Under the pieces are notes generated by a model that had not been told where the DNA came from, ran no database searches, and saw nothing but the letters and a program-made list of their open reading frames with translations. Both the position numbers and the translations under genes were made by a program. This document shows positions 24,343-36,410 of a stretch of 64,000 nucleotides of DNA, in pieces. The stretch comes from Panopea generosa. Its lineage: Eukaryota; Mollusca; Bivalvia; Adapedonta; Hiatellidae. The stretch's first letter is position 1; every line of letters begins with the position of its first letter. The stretch lies in the NCBI GenBank assembly GCA_029582155.1, contig CM055901.1:52891206-52955205 (forward strand), given 5' to 3'.

Positions 24343-24513
24343 TCGAGCTCACCTGTCTCCGCAAATAACTGGTAACTTTCCTTTTTGAATCAGCGAGAGT
24401 ATGGTAATGATACGCAATGTCCTATATCAATCATAATGAAAAATGCGACCGGGCGGGGATTCGAACTCACGGCCCCTGGTTTGATAGTCATTATGTGTAT
24501 TATGTTTTTAGCT
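24343..24513 (-). mobile_element. SINE family A-related variant between duplication copies
   Basis: This second partial copy lies directly after the one at 24118-24342. It contains CTCCGCAAATAACTGG, the body remnant, and GGGATTCGAACTCACGG with the box B motif. It occupies the exact junction between the two ~1.06-kb duplicate copies, which suggests that recombination between SINE-like repeats made the duplication. Confidence 0.7.
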
Positions 24514-25575
24514 CACAGCGTATATATCCATGAAGATGAACATTTTATCAAACAGGTGCCCAGCCTGAAACGGATTTAAAATTGGTTGAAAAGTACTATA
24601 TTTGTAAAAATACCAAAATTAATAATATCATTTCAGGAGTTGATTTCAGACAGCTCTGCACTTTGTTGTGTTGTTTGGTTTACAGTAAAACAGATATGGT
24701 TACAGTACAAAACTTCATTTAAATGGTGAGTATTATAAAGTCCTACTCTCTGCTCAGTCTTATTTGTAATAGATGTTAAACAGCTGCCTGTTGTCATTGA
24801 GTTTCATAATATACTAGCCCACTAGCCCGATAGTCAATGACTTGTATGTAAAGTAAAACAATGAAAGACATTCCATCATCATCATCTCTAGTAATCACAT
24901 CCCCCTGTAAGAGTAGTCTCGCGATGTGTTTAACCTAATCGTAATGTGCTACTTTGTTGCCGATCGGTGATCTCTTGTAAAACAGATTTTTCAATTTCCC
25001 TGTACCATTACGAAATAATTATGTTCAGAATGCAGATTGCATAACTCTTACTTTTTGATATGTCCTTTCTCTCATTGTCCTTGTTTTTACTTGCTTCAAC
25101 TCTTAGCACTGTCCATTCGAGTTTGTTACAGAACACTTAATGATAATTCAATTTTAACAGGTTGGTACCCAGGCGCTTGGTAATTTGAGATTGGTTCCCA
25201 GTAGTAATGTGACTGATTGGTATCGTGCAGATGGTTGTCGTATAAGATGTACAGACCAGAAGATGAAAGTTAAGTACAATGTGCTCGTGTAATTTGTAAT
25301 ATGTTTGAATTATGCTTTTTGTTGGTTATCCTGATTTATTTGTTTAGATATTTATTGTCATTGGAAGGTTAACCAGTACTCTAGCTCGCCCATCTCCGCA
25401 AGTAACTGATAACTTCCCACTTAACTATTCGGTGAGATACGAATGACAATGTTACGCAATACCAATACAATATCAATCATCACGAAGACTGTGACTGGCC
25501 GGGGATTCGAACTCACAGCCCCTGGTGTGATAGTTATTATATGTATTATGTTCTTAGCTCAATGGAGCCAAAAGC
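24514..25575 (+). repeat. Tandem duplication, copy 2 (empty SINE site)
   Basis: It is collinear with copy 1 from TATATATCCATGAAGATG through the GTTGGTACCCAGGCGCTTGG segment to the terminal SINE-like repeat (25366-25575). There is no SINE at the position matching 23073. The duplicate of the exon-like segment lies at 25161-25219. Confidence 0.9.
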
Positions 25576-25600
25576 CCAATGTGAGCTTTGTTTTTATTTT
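25366..25600 (-). mobile_element. SINE family A-related variant at end of copy 2
   Basis: It has the same layout as 24118-24342: body remnants, GGGATTCGAACTCAC (box B on the minus strand), then a region ending CTTAGCTCAATGG-AGCC and TGTGAGCTTTG. It runs into the 34-base hairpin at 25602-25635. Confidence 0.7.
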
Positions 25601-25601
25601 T

Positions 25602-25635
25602 AGCTCACCTGGGAGCATAATGCTCTAGGTGAGCT
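25602..25635. repeat. 34-base near-perfect palindrome, hairpin module
   Basis: AGCTCACCT and AGGTGAGCT bracket GGGAGCATAATGCTCT, so the whole stretch can fold as one stem with almost no loop. The same module at 31212-31245 is also followed by TTTGTGATC and a GT-rich region. Both follow the SINE variant described above. Confidence 0.9.
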
Positions 25636-25639
25636 TTTG

Positions 25640-26075
25640 TGATCTATCTATGTTTGTTGTCTATCTGATTTTTCAACACATCTAAACCAAACTAAGACAT
25701 TAGTTATAGAAATCATAGGATACAAACTGGCTTGTGAAATACTTATACTCTCAGTACATGTTTCTGTTCTACTGTAATGTGTACTGGAGCACAGGCTTGT
25801 TAAAGGCTGGTACTGACCCGTTTCAGGGGGTTTTACTGGTTGGTTTCGTATAATATAAGTCAAAATCAAAATTGTCGCTATTAATGTTATTTCTTTAAGT
25901 TATGCCCTTTGTATTATTCAGAATGTAAAAAATATAAATATTTAATGCATTTTAAACTGGAAATAAAACATATACATTAAGAGCAATGTCAATAGTTTGT
26001 AAATAAGTTTTCTTGTAATGAAATAGTTTTAAAAAAATTTATCAAATATTCGTTAAATTGATGATGACCCAAATA
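25640..26075. other. AT-rich DNA without recognisable gene
   Basis: Contains the sequence downstream of the hairpin module. No ORF is supported. Confidence 0.5.
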
Positions 26076-26079
26076 ATTA

Positions 26080-27190
26080 GGTTAAATACCACAAAAAATA
26101 AGTTAAAGGCAATTAAAACATGAAATGATATAGTAAATAAACTAGATAGGGTAAATTAAACATGATTAGTAAGGGTAAAACTAATACAGACACTTAAAAC
26201 AATAAATTGAGAGCAAATGAAATATTCAGTATAATATATGAAATATACAAAAAGGGCAATTAACACATAAAATAAGGCAATTAAACCATATTTAGTGAAT
26301 AGGATAAACAACAGATAAAATCAAGGAAATTAACACACTAAAATATGTACAGCAATTAAATGATTAAATAATCAAAACAGATGCAATCAGGACAATTAAA
26401 ACATATACAAATAAGTATGGCAATTAAAATTTATGAATTAATTATTAAGTATTTAAAACAGATACAACCAGGACAAGTAAAACATAAACAAATAGGAATG
26501 GCAATTAAGATATATAAATAAATTATCAAATTATTAAATAATTAAAACCAATACACAGGACAATTATAACATAAACAAATGGGAATGGCAATTAAGATAT
26601 ATAAATAAATTATCAAAAAATTATATAATTAAAACCAATACAACTAGGACAATTAAATTATAAACAAATAAGAATGGCAATTAAGATATATAAATTAATT
26701 ATTAAATAATTAAAACCAATACAACCAGGACAATTTAAACATAAACAAATAAGTAAGTTGATTAAAAAATATAAATTCGATAGAAATAATAAAATAATTA
26801 AAACAGATATGACCAGGACAATTTAAACATAAACAAATAAGAATGGCAATTAAGATATATAAATTAATTATTAAATAATTAAAACCAATACAATAAGGAC
26901 AATTAAAACATAAACAAATAAGTATGTTGATTAATATATATAAATTAGATGTTAATAATAAAATAATTAAAACAAATACGACCAGGACAGTTAAAACATA
27001 CACAAATACAAAAATAAGTATGACTATATATTATAATTAATATATATAAATTAAATGATTAAATAATTAAAACAGATGCAATCAGGACAGTTAAAACATA
27101 CAAATAAGTATGGCAATTAAAATGTATAATTGATTAAACATATACAATCAGGGCAATTAATACATAAAACATTTAGAACAATAAAAATAT
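26080..27190. repeat. Diverged AT-rich tandem repeat, about 85-bp unit
   Basis: Recurring phrases in fixed order are AATTAAAACCAATACAACCA, GGACAATT-AAACATAAACAAAT, AAGTATGGCAATTAA and GATATATAAATTAATTATTA. Spacing is roughly 84-86 bp in the best-preserved middle part (26500-26900) and less regular at the edges. The only GC-richer words, CCAGGACA and ATGGCA, mark each unit. The minus-strand ORF at 26710-27003 is a by-product. Confidence 0.8.
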
Positions 27191-28374
27191 ATTAAGTGAT
27201 TAAGATTTAAGTTAATAAAACACAAAATAATGGTATTATTATAAATATTAATATTTTATTATATTTTTATTATAATATATTATGTGATTAGGATAAATTT
27301 AACAGAAACACAACATTTTATATTAGATTAGAATCAATTAGGGCTAGTTACGTGCATAGATTCAAACATTATATAAATATTAATATTTTATTATATTAGT
27401 ATTGTAATGTTTATATTATATGATAGTTTTGTGTGTCTGTTAGTGTAATAGTATATGCATTGAATAGACTTCATATTTAATTGAAATTGTATACCATGGG
27501 GTTTATTGTTTGATAAATTTAGACCTGAATCACAGAAAGGCTTCTTGAAATGACCTGCTGCTTATGCAAACTAACATGCATTTAACAAATTAACCATTTA
27601 ACAAATTAACTGTTAACTACTTTGTGGAACTCTTAAACATTTCTGATTTTAAAGAACTAAGCACAAAAATATTCTTTGGTTATGTAAGGATAATGTTTTT
27701 AAGATATTTTATATTTAATATTTTCATTTAAGTCAATACACATTTGTTGTGTATTTAATTTGTGTGCATTGAGTATAGTTAACACATTGCATGATGGGAA
27801 AAGTTTTGAGCCATCTGTAGCAATATTTGTTGCTACATTCTGCTCATATAAAACAGTCCTTTGCAATTGTTGGCACCACTTATCTATTATAGGTTACAGT
27901 AGAAGAATAAACATTATTTTGTACAGACGTAAATACTGATTACGTTTGTATGTCATTTATTCTCCTTCGTTAACCAGACAGTTTACCCTAGATGCATACT
28001 GAAGTTAAATAACCAACTGTTGTATTGAATTGAATAATATTAGATTAAAATCATTATTTAAAACATTATTCTTATGATAATACAACTCTTACAGAGTTAT
28101 AATACAGAAAAAAGTAGTATTTCATTTTAAATTTATATCGGAAATGTTTGGAGTACCACATTCATTATGTATAATTATTAACATGCAATTTTAAGAAGCC
28201 TTTTTCATGTAAAAATAGTAAAATATTGTAAAGATGGGTTGTCTATTCATGCAAGTATTACTTGTGTAGCTTAGTTACTGTAAAATAGTTACGTATATAC
28301 TTTTAAGTTATATCATATATATTTTATAATTACATACACATATATGATAATATACACAACACAAGAATGTGTTT
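27191..28374. other. AT-rich DNA without recognisable gene
   Basis: A short repeated ATATTAATATTTTATTATAT phrase occurs near 27245 and 27380. No supported gene or exon signals. Confidence 0.5.
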
Positions 28375-30030
28375 TTAATTATAAAATGAGTCATTACTCA
28401 TATAACACTCGTGATTATATAAAACAGGTACACATATAATCATATATAAACAGATACTCGTAAAATCATATAAAATAAATACTAATATAATCATTAAAAA
28501 ATATACTCATATAAATCATAAACTCATATAAATGCACATAAAATAGATTTATAAAATACTGTTGTTTTAATTGCAAACATCATAAACCATATAAAACAGA
28601 TATTCTTATAAAAAGATGATAAACTCATATAGAAACAGATGCACATATAAAATATATAAAAATAAACTAAAATACATAAAAATATAGTATATACAGATGC
28701 TCGTATAAAGTAAAACACACTTCAAAGTTGTACTTAAAGAAATCGCAATATAAAATATAAATCTAAATAAACCAAATGAATGCTATAAAACACAAATATA
28801 TAGTATTGGCATAAAATTAGTTCAAATTAAACTTCATATTGTAAAAACCTATCTAAATGATAATAAACATTATAAATAACATAAAACAGATTTTCATATA
28901 AATTGCACATAAAACATAATCACAAAATATATTCACATAAATGGTACACATATGAAATATAAGCATATTAAAAATACTCATAAAAAATAAAAATTAAATA
29001 GAAACTCATATAAATTGCACATATATAAAATAAAATCTATTAAAAGGTATTTTTGTAAACTGCATACATAATAAACCAATATTAAATATATAGCCATGAA
29101 TAGTCTGTAAAATGTACACTATAAAATCATGATAATAGTTATTCATATGATTATCATTTATAATGGAATAATAAAATATTATATAAAAATGCATGCATAA
29201 TATAATCCAATAAAACTGATATGCATATTGGTTGCACAGATAAAATCAAATTAAAGGAATTTTTTCTTATATAAATAGCATATAAAATAAAATTATATAT
29301 TTATACTCATATAAAATGCACATATAAAGTTAAATCTATTAAAATATACTCATTTTAATAACTCATCTACAATCATTAAAATAAACTTATGTAAGTTACA
29401 TAATACATTCATATAAAATATATACTCATATAAATTACATATAATTGAAAAATATATAATAATAAACATAATATAATCATAAAAATAAATATTTATGTAT
29501 ATATGATAAATTATAAGTTCTTACATACAAGTTGTACATATAATAAAATAAAAAAAAAATAGATACTCATATAAATTGCACATATAAGTCTAGTCATATA
29601 AATTCTTCTTTTCATAAATAGCATACAAAATAATATTGTATAAATTGCACCTATAAATAAAAAAAAAAATGTATCATAAATTACATGCATAATAAATCGT
29701 AAAAAAGTAGGTACGTGTATAAATTGCACAACTTATAAAAATATATAAAAACATAATCATATAACTTGTATACATGATAAAACCATGCTAAAATTATACT
29801 CATGACACATAGGTGTTTCTATAAAACCATAAACAATTGGGTTACAAAGATTCTCATATGATTTGCTCCTATAAAAGCTATAAATTGATTAGATCTTAAA
29901 ATCATTATAAAACAGATATTCCTATAAAACAAACATAACATTGAACTCGTAATACACACAATTAGATAATAATAATAAATAAATAATCCATGAAATTCTT
30001 CAAATATAAGCACAAACATATCACTTTAAA
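28375..30030. repeat. Irregular AT-rich repeat region
   Basis: Many diverged copies of ACTCATATAAATTGCACAT and ATATAAAATAAAATC-type phrases recur at irregular spacing of roughly 40-60 bp. The 'CATATAAA' and 'TGCACATATAAA' words are the markers. No constant unit length can be read by eye, so this is either an old decayed array or several overlapping ones. The short minus-strand ORFs rich in Phe, Tyr and Ile are by-products. Confidence 0.65.
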
Positions 30031-30794
30031 TATAAATTGAAAATATCGCGTATCACGAAATCACCTTAAATATAAAAAAACCCTGATTAAAAACTAGAAT
30101 CAAGTTAACATCAAAATATGGTCAGAATCATCTATTTCATTTCTTTATTTCTTTAAAACACTTATGAAATGCTAAAAGTATTAAAGGACGAAACAAAATC
30201 ATTGTTTCAAGAATTGACGTTGCTCGACACTTATATTCAACACATTATTAGGCTTTTTATGAACCTATCTTTCGGCCTGCTTTATTATAAATATGTTATA
30301 CAAGAGGCACTCTTTTCAAAAAGAGCTGCGTCTTGTAAATGTACGTGGTCTTTAAACATATACATTGTATATGTATTATAAACGTACAAACGTATCCCCT
30401 CATACATGCATAGCTTCGATACATGTCTTGGTTTGGCAGTTGAATTAAAACAAATATATATATTGATGTTGTTTACAAATAAATTAAGTTGAATTTTAGA
30501 AAATCGAAGCTATGTATAAAGTCCCTTTATGTATTACGATCCATTACGCACACATGCACAGCACATACAGGCACGAGTGTTTATGAGTATATGTTTGATT
30601 TCCAGTTGACACTAAATGTATTGAACTTCTTTGGCAATCATTTTATGTTTGTCAAAAGATCAAAAATAAATCTAAATAAACCAAAAAGCATTTGAAAGAA
30701 GATTCAACGGCAAACAGTTTCTAAGGGGCATCACTATTTAATGTTCAATAAATATTTTTGTCACTTGTGCACAAGAATTTGTTGTTTTTTTCAG
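30031..30794. other. AT-rich DNA before an exon-like segment
   Basis: ORFs at 30169-30381 and 30489-30695 have no recognisable domain. The final bases form the pyrimidine-rich acceptor TTGTTTTTTTCAG, ending 30794. Confidence 0.5.
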
Positions 30795-30878
30795 AGCAAC
30801 TATGTACCTATGGAACCTGTACAAGACCTCTCCTGTAGAGTTGAAGATGAAAGACTGCAGTTTTTCAACATATACCAG
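30795..30878 (+). CDS. Possible internal exon of an unrecognised gene
   Basis: The segment is 84 bases between a strong acceptor (GTTTTTTTCAG) and an AG|GTAAAT donor at 30879. The length is a multiple of three and two frames are open. One reads ATMYLWNLYKTSPVELKMKD and fits phase 2 from the candidate exon at 23916; the other reads SNYVPMEPVQDLSCRVEDER. No match to a known family. GC content is clearly higher than the AT-rich surroundings, which supports an exon more than the codons do. Confidence 0.4.
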
Positions 30879-31014
30879 GTAAATTAATCCATTAGACCAG
30901 TTATTTCAACACACCACGTTTAGGTCCGTGTGGCATCTGGTTATATTGGCTGAGGAAGACGTGAACTATATCCACCATTGTTGTAATGCAAGTAACTGAC
31001 AAGAATCTTTCTCT

Positions 31015-31300
31015 CTAAACTGATATCATCCCACTTGAATTAGTGGTGAGATACGAATGGCAGTGATAATTAATGTCTTATATCAATCATCACAGAGACA
31101 ATGGCTGGGCGGGGATTCAAACTCGTGGTCCCTGGTTTGATATTTGTTATGTCTATTATGTTCTTAACTCACTGGAGCCAAAGGCTCAATGTGAGCTTTA
31201 TTTTTATTTTAAGCTCACCTTAGAGCATAATGCTCTAGGTGAGCTTTTGTGATCAGTCGATGTCTGTTGTCCATCTACTTTTTCAACACATCCCAACTTA
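31015..31300 (-). mobile_element. SINE family A-related variant with hairpin module
   Basis: It holds the family A body (CCCACTTGAATTAGTGGTGAGA, ATCAATCATCACAGAGAC), a GGGATTCAAACTCGTGG box B region, then CTTAACTCACTGGAGCC, TGTGAGCTTTA and the 34-base palindrome at 31212-31245. It has the same organisation as 25366-25635, so body and hairpin module travel together. Confidence 0.7.
31212..31245. repeat. 34-base palindrome, second hairpin module
   Basis: AGCTCACCT, TAGAGCATAATGCTCT and AGGTGAGCT overlap to give a stem that is complementary apart from one unpaired T. It is identical in length and near-identical in sequence to 25602-25635. Confidence 0.9.
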
Positions 31301-31607
31301 GACATTAGTTGTAGTTATCACAAGAGCAAATGGACAAGAATCTCTCTCTAAAGTCATGTGACCACACAGGGCTCGAACACGCACTAATCATTTGTGTTAT
31401 TCTTATAGCAAGTTCTTTGTTGTCATTGTCTCAACATGTATTTGTTTTAGTGTGACATCTCTGAAACTACTTCACGTTTGTCAAACATAAGTGAGTACCA
31501 TTAAGAATAAGATGAAAGTAATAATTGATAATAATAATAATTTTAATAAGTAATAATAATTACCATAATATATGATGATAATCGATAATCACAAAAAGGA
31601 TTTTCTG

Positions 31608-33470
31608 ATGAGACCCTCAATATAAATAAATGTAAAATATCAACAAAGACTTAAATAAATCTTCCTTGATGCCTTCGACTTAAATAATTGTAATAATCAT
31701 ACCAACAAAAACCTCTATTAACCTTCCATAAGGCCCTCAACATAAATAATTGTAAAATATCAACACAGACTTTAATAAACCTTCCATGAGCCCCTCAACA
31801 TAAATAAATGTAAAATATCAACAAAGACTTTAATAAACCTTCCATGAGGCCCTCAATATAAATAAATGTAAAATATCAACAAAGACTTAAATAAATCTTA
31901 CTTGATGCCTTTGACATAAATATTTGTAATAATCATACCAACAAAAACCTCTATTAACCTTCCATGAGGCCCTCAACATAAATACTTGTAAAATATCAAC
32001 AAAGACTTTAATAAACCTTCCATGAGCCCTCAACATAAATAATTGTAAAATACCAACAAAAACTTTAATAAACCTTCCACGAGGCCCTCAACATAAATAA
32101 TTGTAAAAATCATACCAACAAAGACCTATATTAACCTTCCTTGATGCCCTCAACATAAATAATTGTATAAATCATACCAACTAAGACCTCTATTAACCTT
32201 CCATGAGGCCCTCAACATAAATAAATGTAAATATCAACAAAGACTTTAATAAATCTTCCATGAGGCTCTCAACATAAATAATTGTAAAATATCAACAAAG
32301 ACCTCAATTAACCTTCCATGATGCCCTCAACATAAATAATTGTAAAATATCAACAAAGACCTCAATTAACCTTCCATGATGCCCTCAACATAAATAATTG
32401 TAAAAATCATACCAACTAAGACCTCTATTAACCTTCCATGAGGCCCTCAACATAAATAAATGTAAAATATCAACAAAGACTTTAATAAATCGTCCATGAG
32501 GCCCTCAACATAAATAAATGTAAAATATCAACAAAGACTTTAATAAATCGTCCATGAGGCCCTCAACATAAATAATTGTAAAATATCAACAAAGACCTCA
32601 ATTAACCTTCCATGATGTCCTCAACATAAATAATTGTAAAAAACATACCAACAAAGACCTGTTAACTTTCTATGAGGCCCTCAACATAAATAATTGTAAA
32701 AATCATACTGACAAAGACCTCTATTAACCTAACATGAGGCCCTCAACATAAATAATTGTAAAAATCATACCAACTAAGACCTATTAATCTTCCATGAGGC
32801 CCTCAACATAAATAAATGTAAAATATAGACAAAGACTTTAATAAATCTTCCATGAGGCCCTCAATATTAAGATTTGTAAAATATCAACAAAGACTTCTGT
32901 TAACCTTCCATGATGCCCTCAACATAAATAATTGTAAAATATCAACAAAGACCAATTAATCTTCCATGAAGCGCTCAACATAAATAATTGTAAAATATCA
33001 ACAAAGACCTCTATTAACCTTCCATGAGGCCCTCAACATAAATAATTGTAAAAATAATACCTTCCATGAGGCTCTCAACGTAAATAATTGTAAAAATCAT
33101 ACCAACAAAGACCTCTGTTAATCTTCCATGAGGCCCTCAACATAAATAATTGTAAAAATCATACCAACAAAGACCTCTGTTAGCCTTCTATGAGGCCCTA
33201 AACGTAAATAATTGTAATATTAACAAAGACTTTAATAAATCTTCCATGATGCCCTCAGCATAAATAATTGTAAAAATCATACCAACAAAGACCTCTATTA
33301 ACCTTCCATGATGCCCTCAACATAAATAATTGTAAAAATCATACCAACAAAGACCTCTATTAACCTTCCATGAGGCCCTCAAAATAATTGTAATAATAAT
33401 AACAACGGAGATTTTTATTAATTTTCCATGAGGCCCTCCACATAAATAATTAAAATTGATATCAGCAAAA
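31608..33470. repeat. 58-62-bp minisatellite, about 30 units, two variants
   Basis: The unit has GAGGCCCTCAACATAAATAA and TTGTAAAA, then either ATCATACCAACAAAGACCTC (about 62 bp) or ATATCAACAAAGACTTTAAT (about 58 bp), and ends TTAACCTTCCAT. The two variants are mixed in short runs along the array. Outlying decayed units appear at 33855-34050, 34700, 35440 and 35620, so the ancestral array was longer. Confidence 0.95.
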
Positions 33471-35992
33471 CATTAATCTTCCTCAATGTCTTGCACCACT
33501 TTTACATTTCCCATGGGGCTCCATTGTAACATTTTTATGTCCAAAACACAGTGAAAAAAATAAAATCTGTAGCATTTGTCTGGGCTCGAATTCTTAACTG
33601 GTTCAAGGAAAAAAAGCATACCTTGACAGTTTTTTTTTTCTGAAATGACACGGAATTGTCCAGAAAGCTGGTATCAGCAAAAAATTTTAAGTGGTGATTT
33701 CTAAAGTACTGACCATATTATTCATGCTAGGAAAAAATAAATCACTGCAGTACAAAGCCCTGAAAAAAGAAGAAAAGAGAACTTAAGTTTTATTTCTACC
33801 TACTTCATCTGTAAGGTCCCGAGTACTCGGGGAGATAATAGTGGTGTGAGTCCAGGAGGCCCTCAGCATAAATTATTGTAAAAATATCAACAAAGGCTTT
33901 AATTAATCTTCCATGAGGCCCTCAACATAAATAATTAAAAAAAAGTTATCAACAAAGATTTTATCAATCTTCTATGAGGCCCTCAACATTAACAATATTA
34001 AAAATGATATCAACAAAAATTTTATTAATCTCTAAAACAATATTAATTGTACAAATATTAAAATAAAACTTTTTCAGATAGTGTAGGAATTGTAATCCAA
34101 TCAATAAAACAAGCAGTGTTGAGATTTATATTGAACGTTACCAATTATAACCTTAGAAATATCAATAGCACTCTTTTGTGGTGGTTGTCCACTTAAAGAG
34201 TTGAGCTAAATTTTTCAAAATGGAAACTAAATACCAAGAGATCTGCACTGGTAATGGTGTAACCTTGTTTCATATATAAAGCAGATATTAATCCAAATTG
34301 CTGTTTTCATTCAATAAAATACAAATATAATGCTTTAATTCACTCTCAGTTGCACTGATAATGACGGACATTATAAAGCCTGAGAACCCATTAAAAGTAA
34401 ATGACGATCATTGATATATCTTTTACCCCTTTATGGTAGCTTTTTTCAATAATAAACAATTTCATTAAGGTTAAGTTACCATTTTTATATAACTACTATT
34501 AATAATGATAATATAATAATTATATAAAGTTACTAATAATAATAATTTAATATAAAGATAATAATATAGTAAATATAGTAATAATAAAACAAAATAATAA
34601 TAAAGAGAATAATGATGAAAATAATAATAATGAAAATAAATTGATAATCACAATAAGGACGGCTACAACAATAACTACAATTAAAACAAATACTTCTATA
34701 AATAGTCCCTGAGGCCCTCCACATACATGGAGATAGAACTAAAGTACATCAATAAAACAATTATGCAAAGATGAGAAACTCTATATATATTGATGATTGA
34801 AATGATTTAAAGACAGAAAACTTAACCATGTAAACATGTACTTATATAAGCAACTGAACTTCATTTACATGTAATATGGTATAAAATAAATCAATAATTA
34901 TCAATACACTTATATAAGGAAGAAAATATTGCAAGGTGCTTTGAAATATACCTCCATCCCATGTCTGTCTGTCTTTCTCTCTTTCTCTCTGTATGACTTC
35001 CATGTATATTGTAAATAAAATATTGTTTAAACTAATAAGCATACATCATCTAAGAATGTTGAAATTGATTTTGAACATTACTGGTTATCTCCAAATATCT
35101 GCAAAACTATTCAAAGGGATTTTGTTGAATCTTCACACAATTTTGTGTTTAACTCTGGTTTGAATTTTTATTTATTTTTTTATTTTATTTTTTCAGTAAT
35201 ACTACCCTGCTGCCCATATTTTTTTTTTAAATTCGTTTTGCATTTAATTAAATACTCTGCCCCTTTTCAACATTATTACTGACCCAAAGACCTAATTTTT
35301 TGTCCCTTTAAAGTATCAAATAGTTAAAAATAATAATAAAATTGATAACCATAATTAAAATAATTAAGACATAAATGAATATTTCCTGACACCTTTAACC
35401 TAAATTAAAACTTGAAAACATGAAATAATATTCACGGAGGCCAAAATGATAAATATAAAAAAAAGTGCTTTTTATTAATCTTTCATTAGGTCCTCAAATA
35501 AATTTAAACATAATTAAAAAATGCAGCATCATTTTAAACAATTTAAGTAAATGAAACAATAAGAAACAAGCTAAAATAATTCCATAAACATTAATTGTAC
35601 TGTTGCTGATTGATAATAAATCTTCCCCAAGGTCCTCAACAATATTTAATACATATAATACATTATAATGATAACATCAATTTAACACTTTTCTAGTTTT
35701 GGAAAGGGGCACAACTTGTGAATGGTTAAAAGTGCCATAGGGTTATGTGGTCATATGAAATCAAGTCCTTAATTTAATGGTATCCATTTATTTTGGTGAA
35801 CTAATAATAATAAAAGATTTCATACAGTTTGAAATTAAAAAACATGTTTTAATGACCTTGAAATAAATTGAACATTGGCATTACTGTGTCCTAAATATTT
35901 GAGTAGCCATTTGAAGATGCAACTATACTCAAGTTTGACATTCATGAATGTGTTCCTGGGCCAAATTCCTTTTCCTGCATAAATGCAGCTTT
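33471..35992. other. AT-rich DNA with array remnants
   Basis: Holds isolated, decayed units of the flanking minisatellite, (AAT)n low-complexity DNA at 34500-34640, and the palindrome CCCGAGTACTCGGG at about 33817-33830. No gene supported. Confidence 0.5.
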
Positions 35993-36004
35993 TCAAATAC
36001 TATA

Positions 36005-36221
36005 TAGATATATAAGGAAACTGGTGTCCGTGATATATACGACATTGTGTCATTATCATTCGTCTCTCACCACTGATTCAAGTGGGAAAGTTATCAGTTA
36101 CTTGTGGAGATGAGGTGTGCTTGAATACTGGTTAACCTTTCAGGATCCCAGTGGTTAGGTTAACTGATCATCTGTTAGCACTCGATGGCATAAAAATGAT
36201 GCTAAATATTCAATCAATCAA
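36005..36221 (+). mobile_element. SINE family A, head missing, with target-site duplication
   Basis: On the plus strand it holds the family A body from ACGACATTGTGTCATTATC through the CACCACTGATTCAAGTGGG segment to a (CAAT)n tail. The tRNA head is absent. A 12-bp duplication, TCAAATACTATA, lies at 35993-36004 and 36222-36233, so the headless form inserted as such. That is 5' truncation at insertion, not later loss. Confidence 0.88.
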
Positions 36222-36286
36222 TCAAATACTATAACACATCCATTTTGTATAAGCAAAGGAGTAATAATAGTGTTTTCACTTTGCAG

Positions 36287-36410
36287 GGTCGGATTGATGG
36301 TATCGGGCGAAAATAGAGACATCCATCAAAGCGACATAGTAGATTGTAGATATTTTATTAAATATATTCAAATGTATGCTTGGATAAGTGTTTCCACTAC
36401 TTTAAAATAA
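36287..36410 (+). CDS. Possible terminal exon of an unrecognised gene
   Basis: A TTTTCACTTTGCAG acceptor ends at 36286. In phase 2 from the candidate exon at 30795 the frame stays open through VGLMVSGENRDIHQSDIVDC and ends TAA near 36410. In phase 0 it reads GRIDGIGRK and stops at once. AATAAA-type signals follow in the AT-rich DNA (for example near 36853). No family recognised; linkage to the earlier exons is inferred only from phase. Confidence 0.2.
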
